Below are positions 1 through 12,403 of a DNA stretch of 64,000 nt, one piece after another; within the stretch, counting starts at the first letter, position 1, and every line of letters starts with the position of its first letter. The DNA lies in assembly GCF_964355755.1 (NCBI RefSeq), contig NC_092675.1, positions 2,638,312 to 2,702,311 of the forward strand, given 5' to 3'. This DNA is from Antedon mediterranea. Lineage: Eukaryota; Echinodermata; Crinoidea; Comatulida; Antedonidae. The translations under genes and the position numbers were made by a program. The notes under the pieces are model-generated. The model was not told where the DNA came from, did not search any database, and worked only from the letters and a program-made list of their open reading frames with translations.

Positions 1-1235
1 AATATTATTTAAATACGGTTACGTATGTAACTTTTGACATCATAATGGTAAACAAAAGAAGTTAGTTAAAATACGACAAATATTACGACGACGTAACAAA
101 CATCCGATAGGAAACTTTTTACTTGAATCTACAATACAACAGCTTCCACAATAAGTTATAAATATGAATTTATTTGAGCTTAAATATTAAATTGTTACCA
201 TATTAATTTATAATGCTTCAAATACAGTATCTTCTTCTTGCCTCTTCTAAGCAAGTAAGCCGTTTGACTGAATTGTTACTACTGTACTTTAGTCAATTCC
301 AATCGGAAGAGGGTTCGCACATATTAAAGGGTTAAATTCAGATAATTAATATTTAGGTTTTAGACATGAAACAGCCCGCACCTTATTGTTTCTGGACATT
401 AAACAGTACGAGAATCGCCTTTAACATGTACTTGTTTTACCACATTTATTTCATTGATTGATTGATTCAATAAAAAAGGTACAGTTAACCACAGTGTTCA
501 AGGAAAAGGTTTTCCGTACAATTCAACTATTGATAAATTGATTGATATTAAATGATGATGTAGCATTCTAGGAATAAAACATAGGATGTGACACAGAACA
601 TCGGTATCAAATACATCTTTGTATTATTATTGTATAATTATTGAGCGTATAAACTAATTATTTTACTATAGAATATAATGCATAATCAGGTTGTGACATT
701 TGACCCTTCCTATCCCTTCCTAAGTTTTAGAGTTTCCGATTAAAACTACGTCGTCTCTATACTTGTTCAATAGTTGGAGCCGGATAATGTCTGTTTACTG
801 AAAAATTCCAAAAGAACGGTTTACTTCAAAAATCGGTTTCGATGGCGTGTCTCCATTTTTTCAAACCGATCGGAATCAATTTAAGTTTTTAAACCGTATT
901 TTAGACCTGTTTCTCATAAATATCGTTCTCATGTAAAAAAAATGAATGTAGGCCTATTCGAGTCCCGTATTCATTCGTTAAAATTTGGTTTCGGAAACAA
1001 AAATACGTCGGAAACATGTATGACGTAAGAATGAGAAGTTTTAGTGGGCGTCTATATTTTTGAGATTTCTACAAAGGGTATTGTTTCTCTCTTTCTCGAA
1101 ACACCAATGTGGCTGAGGTAGATTTCTACCAAATTCCGGATCAGCTATATTACCACGAAACCTTCTCTAAGAAAACAGAATGTAGGAAAGTAGAACATGA
1201 CACATCAGTGATTTTAATCATTTAATATAATATCC
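1..1235. other. AT-rich intergenic DNA, no gene seen
   Basis: No open reading frame with recognisable similarity and no clear repeat family is visible. It lies upstream of the KCTD-like gene and probably holds distal regulatory or neutral sequence. Confidence 0.5.
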
Positions 1236-1281
1236 AATGAGCTTATAGATTTCCCGATCTATAGGTGTATATAAGCTCATT
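1236..1281. repeat. Short inverted repeat next to a TATA-like site
   Basis: AATGAGCTTATA (1236-1247) is followed by its exact reverse complement TATAAGCTCATT (1270-1281), with 22 nt between the 12-bp arms. The right arm overlaps a TATATAA sequence, so it may be part of the core promoter of the downstream KCTD-like gene or only a chance hairpin. Confidence 0.5.
1267..1275 (+). promoter_or_regulatory. Candidate TATA box of the KCTD-like gene
   Basis: GTATATAAG lies about 350 bp upstream of the preferred start codon. An initiator-like TCATCCAG follows about 30 bp downstream, near 1303. The spacing fits a TATA-Inr core promoter, but only sequence shape supports it. Confidence 0.3.
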
Positions 1282-1626
1282 CATATGTCTCATAAGTACA
1301 GTATCATCCAGTACAACCGCTAGGTAGGTAGATAATTTAATTTATGATTTCATTTTTGGATTACAATTTTTTATTTTTCTAGTTTAATGGAATTTAAACA
1401 AGTTATATTATTATTTATTATTTATTTATTTATTTTATTCAGTTGTCAACCAACAGCGATGAAACCGCCACTAACAGGTTGAATCTAAACATTGTTTTCG
1501 TTAGGGCCTACTGTTTTAAATGTTTGCGTATAATAGGCCTATAATAATTCGACTTGTGGACGAATGAAGTTATCTTATATCTTATTTTCTCTTAACTTAA
1601 TCACAATATTCATGTTTTCACCAGCC

Positions 1627-2601
1627 ATGGCCCCACCTTCTGCCACTGAAGTACTGCATCTAAATGTTGGTGGACATTTCTACACGGCAACTCGTGCAAC
1701 ATTAACTCGTTATCCAGACAGCATGCTATACTCAATGTTCAATAAGAAGGGCAAGACTGTCGTTCAACCACCACCCCAAGACGATAATAATCGATATTGT
1801 ATCGATGGAGACGGCCCAACATTTCGACACATTTTAAATTTCTTGCGGCTATCAAAACTCATACTTCCTAAAGATTTTAACGATTGGGATATGCTGACGG
1901 CTGAAGCGTTATTCTACGAAATTCCAAAGTTGATTCAACTTATTGTTGAAAAACGGGAAAAAGATTCTTCTGAATTGTTGAATCTAAATGTAGGTGGACA
2001 TTTCTACACAGCAAATCGTTCAACTTTAACTCGTTATCCCAAAAGTATGCTATACTCAATGTTCAGTAAGAAGGACAAGATCGCCGTCCAACCACCACCC
2101 CAAGACGATAATAATCGATATTATATCGATCGAGACGGTCCGACATTTCGATACGTTTTGAATTTCCTGCGTCAATCAAAACTCATCCTTCCTGATGGTT
2201 TTAAAGATTGGGATTTGCTGGCGGCTGAAGCAGAATTCTACAAAATTGAAGATTTGATTAAATGTATTGGCAAAAGAAGAAAAGCTAAAAAGAAATCCAT
2301 GTTGGAAGTTCAATATGTTTACACAGGTCAATCTGTTGAGAAAGATAAATTGAACTATCGGTGGAAAGTTACTGGCCAGGCTAAATTCCTTGACCAATTG
2401 TCTATAAAAGGTGATGATTCAAAAACGTCTATATCTTGGAAGAACAAAGAAAAAATATCGAGGGCACGTTTGTTTAAAGAGATATATGAAATCGGTTTTA
2501 CATTAATGTCAACAGTATCTACAAGCAGTTGTAATAAGAAATCTCGTGACCGCTTCGACGGCAAAGACAGATGGATATTTATAAAAGACGACAGTAACTA
2601 A
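1627..2601 (+). CDS. KCTD-like protein with two tandem BTB/T1 domains
   Basis: This is an intronless gene for a protein of about 324 aa. Two potassium-channel tetramerisation (T1/BTB) domains stand in tandem: residues ~8-105 (LHLNVGGHFYTATRATLTRY) and ~117-215 (LNLNVGGHFYTANRSTLTRY). Both contain the family motifs LNVGG.F.T, TLTRYP.SML and DRDGP/DGDGP.F..(I/V)LNFLR. A lysine-rich linker and a KCTD-like C-terminal region (~225-324, ending near DRWIFIKDD) follow. KCTD proteins typically carry one T1 domain, form ring oligomers and often act as cullin-3 adaptors; none is a channel. I chose the start at 1627 because it sits in gccATGg. An upstream in-frame ATG at 1564 would add a hydrophobic 21-residue leader in a poor context, which does not suit a cytosolic KCTD. 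The paralogue within the KCTD family is not resolved. Confidence 0.85.
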   Translation: MAPPSATEVLHLNVGGHFYTATRATLTRYPDSMLYSMFNKKGKTVVQPPPQDDNNRYCIDGDGPTFRHILNFLRLSKLILPKDFNDWDMLTAEALFYEIPKLIQLIVEKREKDSSELLNLNVGGHFYTANRSTLTRYPKSMLYSMFSKKDKIAVQPPPQDDNNRYYIDRDGPTFRYVLNFLRQSKLILPDGFKDWDLLAAEAEFYKIEDLIKCIGKRRKAKKKSMLEVQYVYTGQSVEKDKLNYRWKVTGQAKFLDQLSIKGDDSKTSISWKNKEKISRARLFKEIYEIGFTLMSTVSTSSCNKKSRDRFDGKDRWIFIKDDSN

Positions 2602-3598
2602 GAAAGGTTCAATAACAATACATTTACAAGTTCATACTTTAATTTAAAAACATAAAATATTAACAACTATAACATTACAAAATGTGATGTAACCACTCAA
2701 AATAATTCTATTTAAAATAATACAAAATCAAGTTTTGCTCTAAAACAACTTATGTATTTACCAATGTGGCATTATGAATTAGATCATCATGTGTTCACAA
2801 AGAAGTTTTATTTTATATAACTTTATTATTATTATTATTATTTCAATTATTTCCATTATTATATTTGGATTCTATGAAAGTTATAATGACATAAAAACAT
2901 AATAATACTAATGTATGATTATTGTATAAAGTGGGCACAATGGTCAACAATTTAATTGATTCATATGAATTAATATATAATAGCTCTTATAATATACAGA
3001 CTACATTTATTGTGTTATACTAAATAGAACTTATTCAAAAATAGCACCTACCGTATATTACGTAGCGAATTAAACTAATTATCTTTGTAAATAATCACAA
3101 AATATTCATTCAGACATTAATCAATTGATTTGCATTATATTATATTAATTTTCACTTTGTGTGTAATTGTATAGTTGTACTTTCCAATAAACAGCGTTCA
3201 AACTAAACAACTCTCTGCAACATCAATATTTTGTTTTTCTATAGTGATGATGTTTTGAGTTACATGCGAGGTGCACTTTTCTTTCCAAATCCCCTTTTTG
3301 ATGTATCCCCAAATATTTACCCCTTTTACTGTGCCAGCGGAGTAGTGGAATTGCATAACACTGGTCAATCATAACCAGGACAAAGAAATGAGGATCTATT
3401 TTTAAAACTTTATCCACATAAAAAAAATGATGCAAAGTGATTTATCTCAAATTTGTTCATTACAAATTATTCTTGTTTGGCAAAAATAATAATTCACCTT
3501 GTTAATGACAATTTCTGAGAATTTAAAGGACAACTTTACCGAGAACCATATTTTGACAAAAGCATCCCTACAGTAGAAAATGGTTTAGACAGCACAAT
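2602..3598. other. Convergent 3' region between the KCTD-like gene and SPG11
   Basis: This AT-rich stretch has no supported coding sequence and must hold both 3' UTRs, because the genes converge. An AATAAA at 3186-3191 could serve the + strand gene. TTTATT on the + strand near 3006 could be the polyadenylation signal of the minus-strand gene. Neither is proven. Confidence 0.45.
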
Positions 3599-6500
3599 TC
3601 ATATAATATCTCTTAGATATGAACCACCATCTCCTTTTAACATGTCCATTGCTATGTCTTGAAAGTTGAGTTCTGTTGCCATGTCATAGGCTGTTTTCAA
3701 ATCTCTGCAATAGCCTACTAATCGTTTCATATTCTCTCTCATTTCTGGTGTTTTTTCCTGGTCATGTTTATACCTTCAAAATACAAATACAATTTATTGA
3801 GAACTAAAGAAACACCTGTTTTACACATTATTATTTTTTTATTTAAAAGAAAACTATAAAAAATGTATTATACATTAATAATAAAAATATTTGATATTAT
3901 ATGGAGCTCGAATTTTGACAGCGAAGCACAACAATTATAGTCTACAACTTAAAATTTATTTTACAAAAAGTAATGCAATAGTACCTTCAATAGTACCTAA
4001 TGCAATAGTACCTTCAATAGTACCTAATGCAATAGTACCTTCAATAGTACCTAATGCAATAGTACTTTCAATAGTACCTAATGCAATAGTACCTAATACA
4101 ATAGTACCTAATGCAATAGTACCTTCAATAGTACCTAATGCAATAGTACCTTCAATAGTACCTAATGCAATAGTACCTTCAATAGTATCTAATGCAATAG
4201 TACCTTCAATAGTACCTAATGCAATAGTACCTTCAATAGTACCTAATGCAATAGTACCTTCAATAGTACCTAATGCAATAGTACCTTCAATTGTTGAAAT
4301 AATACACAGCATAAGATACAAAATCAACTGGCAGTAATTAGATGTTATAACATCTATTATAACACATGATATTTAATAACTACTCCATTGACTTATATAG
4401 CCATTGTATTTCGTTATATTTACGTTCATTCTTGTTACACAATGAGCAGCCATGCGCGACAAAAGACTAGGCTGTTAACGGATGGCGTTCGGAAATCAAG
4501 TTGCGGTGTGCGCTGTCTATGATTCATACATTTATAAAGAAATATACAATCAAAATAGTTTCTCTGTTGGTTAAGAGTTGGTGACTAAACTTTCACAATA
4601 CTCCCTAAAAAAAAAACCTTCCCAAAACTGGAATGTTATTACAATTTAAAAGGTCACAAATACTCCCTGTATTGAAATTAAATTTCGGGAAATCCAGAAA
4701 TTATGGGCCAGACCAACAATGTTGGAAAGTTGATTTGGTGGCTGTACTGAAGAAGACTCAAATTAATTCGATACGCTAGAACGTTCTGATATTTTATTTT
4801 CGAATTTTTTCGTTTCCAACCACGCTGTCAGTTCTTAATTGTTTCTTGTTTTTCTTATTATTTCTATGGCACGCCAAAACGGCCTTTTGCATACTACAAA
4901 TAAAGCACCCTCAATATTCCTTTTTTGCTTTTCAGAACAGTGGCTTTACAGTATGATTTTGTAAATAGGGAGAGTGTCAAAAGGTGGGAGTGTGTGCCTC
5001 TCAGCATACTAACCTTGATGACATGTCAGTAAAATGTGATTCTTCCAGCCTTAAGCTTCGTTTAAAATCATCTAGAAATACAAAGTTTCCTTGCTGGATT
5101 ACATTATAGTATAGAGCATTAGACCACTTAACATGTTGGTCAGAGTATGCGCTTGCTACCAGCAGTGCCTACAAAGACGAAACAAAAGCGAAACAAATAA
5201 AGTCTACAGATTGTTATGTTGCTCCAGCCTGACTGATCCAAAATCTTAATGCATCATGTAATTGGTGATGTAATTGGTGATGTAATTGGTGATGTAATTG
5301 GTGATATAATTGGTGATGTAATTGGTAATGTAATTGTATGTGATCTGTAATAAACTAAAGAAATCATTAAATCTTAAAAACGTAAGTAAAAAGCAAAAGA
5401 TAAAAACAATATGTTATATATGCAGTGTTTTAACTTTAAGAAAGTGGGAAAGAGTGGGAAAAAAATTACATTACTGTACCTCATGAAACTTTCCATGTTT
5501 AGTTATAAACTTGTGAAATTCATTTGAGTCGAGGTTGATAACACGTGTATTCGTGGAAAGTAAGTGGAGTTGTAGCGCCACCAATCTAGCCTGACATGTG
5601 CAGTACTCAGCATGACGTAAACAGTTCTCCTGTAAACATATAGGATAAAATATTCTGAAAACTATTCCTTTATTATAAATGGGGTTTTGAAATGACCGGA
5701 ATTGTACTGTGATGGTTTTAAACTGCATTTGAAATCTGCCCTCATTTGAGGCTTAGGGAGTGGAGATGTCATAAGTTACAACCCTGGCACTAGGTCAGGA
5801 TTGAACCCTGGCACTAGGTCAGGATTGAACCCTTGACTTCGGAAGGCAAGCACGTTAACCACCAAGCTACAGCTCAACTTTGCTAGTATACTAAAGGTAA
5901 AGCCTACCTTGGCATAATTTTGAGCTGCTTCCGTTAATCCTTGCAAAATCTCTTGCAAACAATTTTGAAGTTCAATGTTAGTCTCTAAAATCAACAAACA
6001 AAAACAATATCACAGTCACAAAGGTTGCTGAATTCGAAGGGTGGAAGGAGGGTCAAAGCCCCTTTTCAACGCTTTATACTAAACACTAGGTGGAGAATTC
6101 TTGTGAAGCTAATGAAGCTAATGATAATGCAGTCAGAGAGATGACATGTTTTAATAATGCTTTCCAATAAGAAGGCATCTTATACAGTTGTGTGGTCACT
6201 TTTTCATGATACACATAATGCACTGTCTACAACTGTCTGAACATTACATGTACATACCCATTGCTCTGTCAGCCAGTGCTTTCAGACTCTTCATAGCATC
6301 TTTTTCTAGCATCTCTCCAATTTCCCGGTGCATTCTAAACTTGAACGATACCATATTGTATGTCTCTGGATCAGGAGGTTTACATCGTTTTAGATAATCA
6401 AGCAAGGCGATTTTTAGTTTTCCATCCTAAATAATTAAAGTATTTATTATAAGGCAATACTTGAATGACATCACTCCAAATACATATGTCTCATTTTCTT

Positions 6501-9500
6501 GTGCTATTATATAATATATATATATATATGTAACACGCCGAGAGTGTTAAAGAGTCGCTATCCAATCGAGTTCGAACAATACCATGAAAGCCCCAGTGGT
6601 CTAATGGTTAGGACATCTGCATATCAAGCAGGCGGTCCGAGTTCGAGTCTCGGTTGGGGCGACTTTTTCTCATTCTCACAGATTTCCTCATCTTTATCGT
6701 TTCAAATTAATTAATTAAATTTCAGTATATCACCGGGCGGTTTAGAATTAATGTTCTTTGCCTGCTGTGTTTATATATATATGTTTTGGGTGTGTACAAG
6801 ACAAACTCTAAAAGTGAACCAAATTAGTGACTTCAGTAGTCGTTTTGTAGGCTGGAAGTACTGTATTTCTCTTGTGTATACAAGAGTTAATGAAGGGTGT
6901 GTTATAAAACAAATTCATTGCAACCTGTTCATGTCTTAGGCTAGACATTTGTTTCTACAAGCTGGTTGACATGAATTGAATTGGTACTCAGAAAAATGTA
7001 TGCTTTCTTTTTCTGAACGTCAGGTAGGCCTATATTAAAACTAATACGTAGTTGATTACTTTTGGTTTTAAATATTACATTCATAAGTAAAACATTGCAT
7101 CTATTGACTTGAATCACCTTTGATCCTATCTTGATAAGGTGTTCTAATTTCTTTGCTTTGTGCAGATATTCAAATGTGTACATCATCTCACTACAACGTC
7201 CAACTCCCATGATCAGGCGAATCTAGAAAAAAATATTTAAAATGTGAATATTAGCACAATACAATAATAATAAAATGAATAAAAAAGCCAACAGGCAGAG
7301 GTTGACAAGAACAGCGATTGGTAACTTTAAAAGGGCTACAGTAGCTTACTTCTTGATAGAAAATTCATAGTATTGAAAATTCTATACAAAGAAATATATT
7401 TTAGATAGATAAAGTTAAATATGATAGTTAAACACTGCTTAAGTGAGAAACATTATTTATCAAACCAGCTCTTTTGATCTTAAGGAATAAACTTTGTCAT
7501 CTAAGTTTTAACTTTTAAGAAAAAAACATTGCCCAAATATTTGCTTAGTTTAGTTTGAAAACTTAGTTTTGATGACTTTAATTCTTAAGCTCTGTCTACA
7601 CTATCAAACTTTATGTGACAACAAATGTGATGTGCTCATATATGGACAAGATGGATGTCATATCACTACCATATTTGGGCATATCACTACCATATTTGGG
7701 CACACTTTTTTGTCAAACTAGTTTGATAGTGTAGACAAAGCTTAAGCAAGATTGATAAAACTGTAGTGCAGGTTTACCATAAGTCTGTGCTCTTCAGCTT
7801 TGCCAAGCACCTGTGTACAATCCCTACACAGCCTAAGAACACTGGATATGCCTTCCATGTTACAGCAAATAGTGTGGCAGTCATGGGCTCGAATTATCAA
7901 TTCAACTTGAAGAGTGTGGGCTGAAACATTCAATGAAAATTATAAATAAATCATTCTGTATTGGTATCGCTTGTGTGCAAATTAAAACATACTACATAAT
8001 AGTAAAGATATCTTATCTTATTAGTAAAGATATCTTATCTTAATAGTAAAGATATCTTATCTTATAGCTACTGTACCTACTATATTAAAGCTTGTGTTCA
8101 ATATAATATCTTAAGCTCTATCTACACTATCAAACTAGTTTGACAAAACAAGTGTGGTGTGCCCAAATATGGTAGTGATTTGACATCATCAAGTCCCTAT
8201 AGTGTAGACAGAGCTTTACAATAAAAAATCAAGAGCTTTTCATTTCTAGTTCTATGATTGGTTTGAACTAACACTACACTTTACATTTGTACCATTTTTC
8301 TTTACAGTTAGGGGTGGATCGAGCATTATAGATTAGGGGTGGGGGGCTAAATATTTCATAAATGATAAAAACGATCTGTCAGGTTGCAGACAAAAAAAAG
8401 TCATTATTTTATTTTAAAAAGTTAAATTTCAGTGAGGGGGGAGTGACTAAATCCGCGCCGGGTTACCCCATAAGGATGGTATTTTTGGTAGAAGCAAGGT
8501 TGAAATTGTTACCAAGAGATAAAGGTGAAAGCAGAACAAGGCTAACTAGGCTTGTTGGAAGATTGGTTAATGACTTACCAATTTTAGAAGCTGATGGGTT
8601 ATCTAATAATGCCTTAGCTTCCTGAATAAGTCTGTTTCCAAGAGTAGCTGGGTTTTGACAAAGTTTTATAAACTTGGTTAACTCATCTTTATCTGATGGC
8701 TTTCTTGATAGTGGTACTTGTGAATCCAAAGCATGCCCTGAATTAAATAGTAATACCTCAGTGTAATACAACATTTGCAGCATGCTGTCAGCAAAGATCG
8801 GCCAAACAATACCCCTAAATATTACACTTGAAAGAACTAAACGCTTTATCGAAAATGATGGTGTCTTTAAGAACTGGTAGGCCATGTTTGAATTGCCAGT
8901 ATACATTAACCATTTTTCTAAGTCATTATTTCAATTAATTTACCTTGCTGTTGTTGTTCCGCCTTCAATGTCACCTGTTTGATAATCATATCTGCAAGGA
9001 AACTTGAGACCTATAAAAGTAAAAACCCACACTACAGGTAAATACAAATAAAAAATAATACAAACAGTGTTGGAATACACTCAGAATATATGAAAGTATA
9101 AACATATTACTAATATAAAAAAAGGCTTACATCAGCATCATTCATGCATGTAGTTTGTATAAACTCCTTAGCTGCTAAAAACTGCTGTGGCATGTTTGAC
9201 TGTAGTATGATTTTTAATGTTTCAATTGATGATTGTGTCACAATATCTTCATAGGTATAGTTTAAGATCTGTTAAGAAAAATAACAAAGGCTTGATTTCA
9301 TGATACTGTAAATTATTTATACTGTCTAATTAGAAGAATAATTCATATTTTCTGTTGGTGTGGTAGGTTAAAGGTTGGAGGTTAAAGGTTGGAGGTTAAA
9401 GGGGTGATGGTTGGGAAATTTATTTGCAACTCTGAGACTGTTTTCTTGTTCCTAAAGCTCTGTGTACACTATCAAACTTTATGTGTATCAGAAAAATGTG

Positions 9501-12403
9501 ATGTGCCCGTATTTGGAGGACATGATGATGTCATATCACTACCATACATGGGCATATCACTACAACATATGGGCATATCACTACAACATTTGGGCACATC
9601 ACATTTTTTTGTCAAAATAGTTTGATAATGTAGACAGAGCTTAACAATATACAAACCTGAGATACTTTGTAACAATTAGTGATCCTATTACAACACCGCG
9701 CACCATCGTTGGAATGCTCACAGAATGTCTCCAGACATGTTAGTATCTCATCAGATTCATCCACTTCACTAACGCTGGAAAGGCTTGAAACTACACCAAG
9801 TAAATTATATTTAAGGTTGTTTTATTTCAATAATAATATTTCATCGGAAAGTTAATAAAAATGAATTACATAATTAAATAAAGTACATAATTTACCAGGA
9901 GTAATAGTCATGGACCAAATTAGAGTAGGTGATCTTTCTCCATCATTAACATCAAGAAGGTAGAACAACATTGTTATACAGTTTTTAAAATGAAGCTGAA
10001 GTGGTCAATTCTAGTGCACATATGAAAAAATGACCAGTACTTTAAATGAGTGGCCAAGCAGTTAGGAAAGTGGAACCGTAATTACGTAGCCATAACATCG
10101 TCAAGGGTTCGAGGCTCACTCGCTCCATGGTTCTGGTGGTAGACGAGTCTTCTTGGATAAGGACTATAAACCGTAGGTCCAGTGTACACATCTAGCTCGT
10201 GTGCACTTTAAAGAACCTAGTACATCTTTCGAGACGAGTAGGGGGTTACCCCGGTGTATTAGTACATCACAGCCACTGATCACCAACTGGGCCCTCTAGT
10301 ACATCTTTCAAGACAAGGAGGGGTCACCCAGGATATTAGTGCACACACAGCTACTGTCACACAGCCATTGATCATAACTGTGCCCTCTGGAAGACCAGTC
10401 TATGACTGAAGAGGCTACCCAGTATAGAGAAATAAATAATCATAAAATACTCACAACTGTATGTCCTGTTGGCAGATGAAACAGATTCTGACAAACTAAG
10501 TCGCTTCCTCTTCCCTCTTGCAAGCAGCATCTTCATGTCAGTGCTGAGGTCTTCAGTCCTCAGCTGCGTCCTAGCAAGCCTGATACATGTTAATACTACC
10601 GCTAAGTCTTGGCTAAAAAAACTAAACTGCTGACAGACCTTGTGAGCCTGAATTATACAAAAACTGTCAAGCAACTCTTTCACTATTTTATTAAGAGCTA
10701 CAGTAATGTCCTAGAAAAAAAAAAGTGTAACAAAAGTTAATAACAGACCACGAACCATGTTTGTTAAGGTCTACATACAACCAAAAACATTTGACATAGG
10801 TAATTTTTCTAGCTGGGCAGCCAAATATTGGAGAGGCAGTAGTTAAATAATTCATTAAACAAATTATTACAAATATCATTAAAAGATAAATAATGCAGTG
10901 TAACACACTCTTGTATAATATGAAAACAGGAATGATAATTTGACCAAGATGCCACTGATAAGCACATCAATACACCAAAAGCACAAAAAGTTATTGTAGG
11001 TCAGTCATTGACTGATTATGTATTTTGCATATTTGTATTGTAGGGGCCCTCATGAGACAAGCTATTGCTTCTAGTGCGGGACCCAGTTATTATTGTCAAA
11101 TAACTGAATAAATGTGTATGAATGAATTCTCTGTTAAAATCATATAGCAACATGGCTTTGAGAGACAGATTTGCCATTGTTGTTTTGTTGGAATATATTT
11201 TTTTTTAAATCAATGTCATTGTCATTAGTTACTTACTGCAGTTTTCATTGGCTGTATCCCAATTAACTCATAGTCTGCCAAATACAAAAATTCTTCAGAA
11301 CCACGGTATTTGACCCCTGACCCTGGTATATCATGAGATGATCTTGGTTTACTGATGAAAACCTTATCCACCGGACTGTGACATTTATTTCCATTCTATA
11401 GAATGTAATCAATTTATTTTAATCATTATTAAATTTATATTTGCTCTCGTATAAATTAATGTATACAAATAAATACACATTACAACAAAATATTTTTCAT
11501 TGGGATTATCATTGGGATTATCATTGGGATTATCATTGGGATTATCATTGGGATTTATTCAATATCTAGTCATGATATGCAACAATCCTTTTAAAAAATA
11601 AAATACTATACCTTAATTTTTTCAATTTCTAAGTCCACTCTTAGCCTCCAGATATCTTGTTCCAGGCCAACATAAGTAGGTGATGTAGATGCAGTGACTT
11701 TTCCTAGCCATTCCAATGCGAGACATAGGATCACGATTTTCTCACCTGTGCTTAGATTTAGACTTACATCACTAGCAATACTCTGAAAAACAAATAGGAT
11801 ACAATAAAGTACCAAAGAACTTCCCTTTGTTGGTCTATGGAGGAATTCTAATTAGTTGGTCAATCGTCACTTTCTTGTTTATCTATTTTTTTTATTCATT
11901 CTTTATTTATACTGGGTGACCTCTTCAGTCAAAGACTTGTCTCCCAGAGAACCCAGCTACGATCTGTGGTTGTGAGAGACAGTGGCTGTGTGTGTACTAG
12001 TACACTGGGGTGACCCCCTACTAATCTCAAAAGATGCTTCTGTAAAGTTCACATGAGCCAGATTTGTACACTGGACCTAATAGTTTATAGTCCTTATCTG
12101 AGAAGACTTGTTACCAACAGAACCATAGAGGGAGTGAGCCTCGAACCTTTGCCAATGTTATGGCTACATAATTAACTATGGTTCTAACTTCTTGGCCACT
12201 CACTCACTCTTGCACCACGGTTATGCAATTACAAAATACTGAAACAAACAACACAACAAACTTACTCTGAAAAACTGGAACGCTGCTTTGTTAGACGTTT
12301 TAGTCGATTTCAATTCTTTATTACACTTTTGCCAAAATAATTCTCGAACTGTTGTTGAGTTCCACTGAGTGTTATTCTTCAGTTTCTTCAACTCATCTTT
12401 CAA
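3599..12403 (-). CDS. SPG11: SPG11 exons 30-44: C-terminal (Spatacsin_C) region
   Basis: These exons encode residues ~1826-2556 and include the conserved C-terminal domain of the family. Landmarks are ELFWQKCNKELKSTKTSNKA, DELTKFIKLCQNP, the block CHTICCNMEGISSVLRLC (human CFTLTCHMEGIIRVLQAA), YTFEYLHKAKKLEHLIKIGS, IALLDYLKRCKPPDPETYNM (human TALLDYIKRCRPGDSEKHNM), LTEAAQNYAK, FVFLDDFKRSLRLEESHFTD and the final MKRLVGYCRDLKTAYDMATE. The stop is TGA at 3599-3601. The protein ends within a few residues of the human C terminus, so no 3' exon is missing. Confidence 0.93.

Noticed and set aside
1564-1626. Hydrophobic leader MKLSYILFSLNLITIFMFSP as a signal peptide of the KCTD-like protein
   Set aside because: Poor start context, and KCTD proteins are cytosolic; the ATG at 1627 has a strong context.
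3891-4337. Open frames of 148 aa (+) and 123 aa (-) with repeating pentapeptide-like sequence
   Set aside because: They are the two strands of a 27-bp minisatellite inside an SPG11 intron; unit length divisible by three explains the openness.
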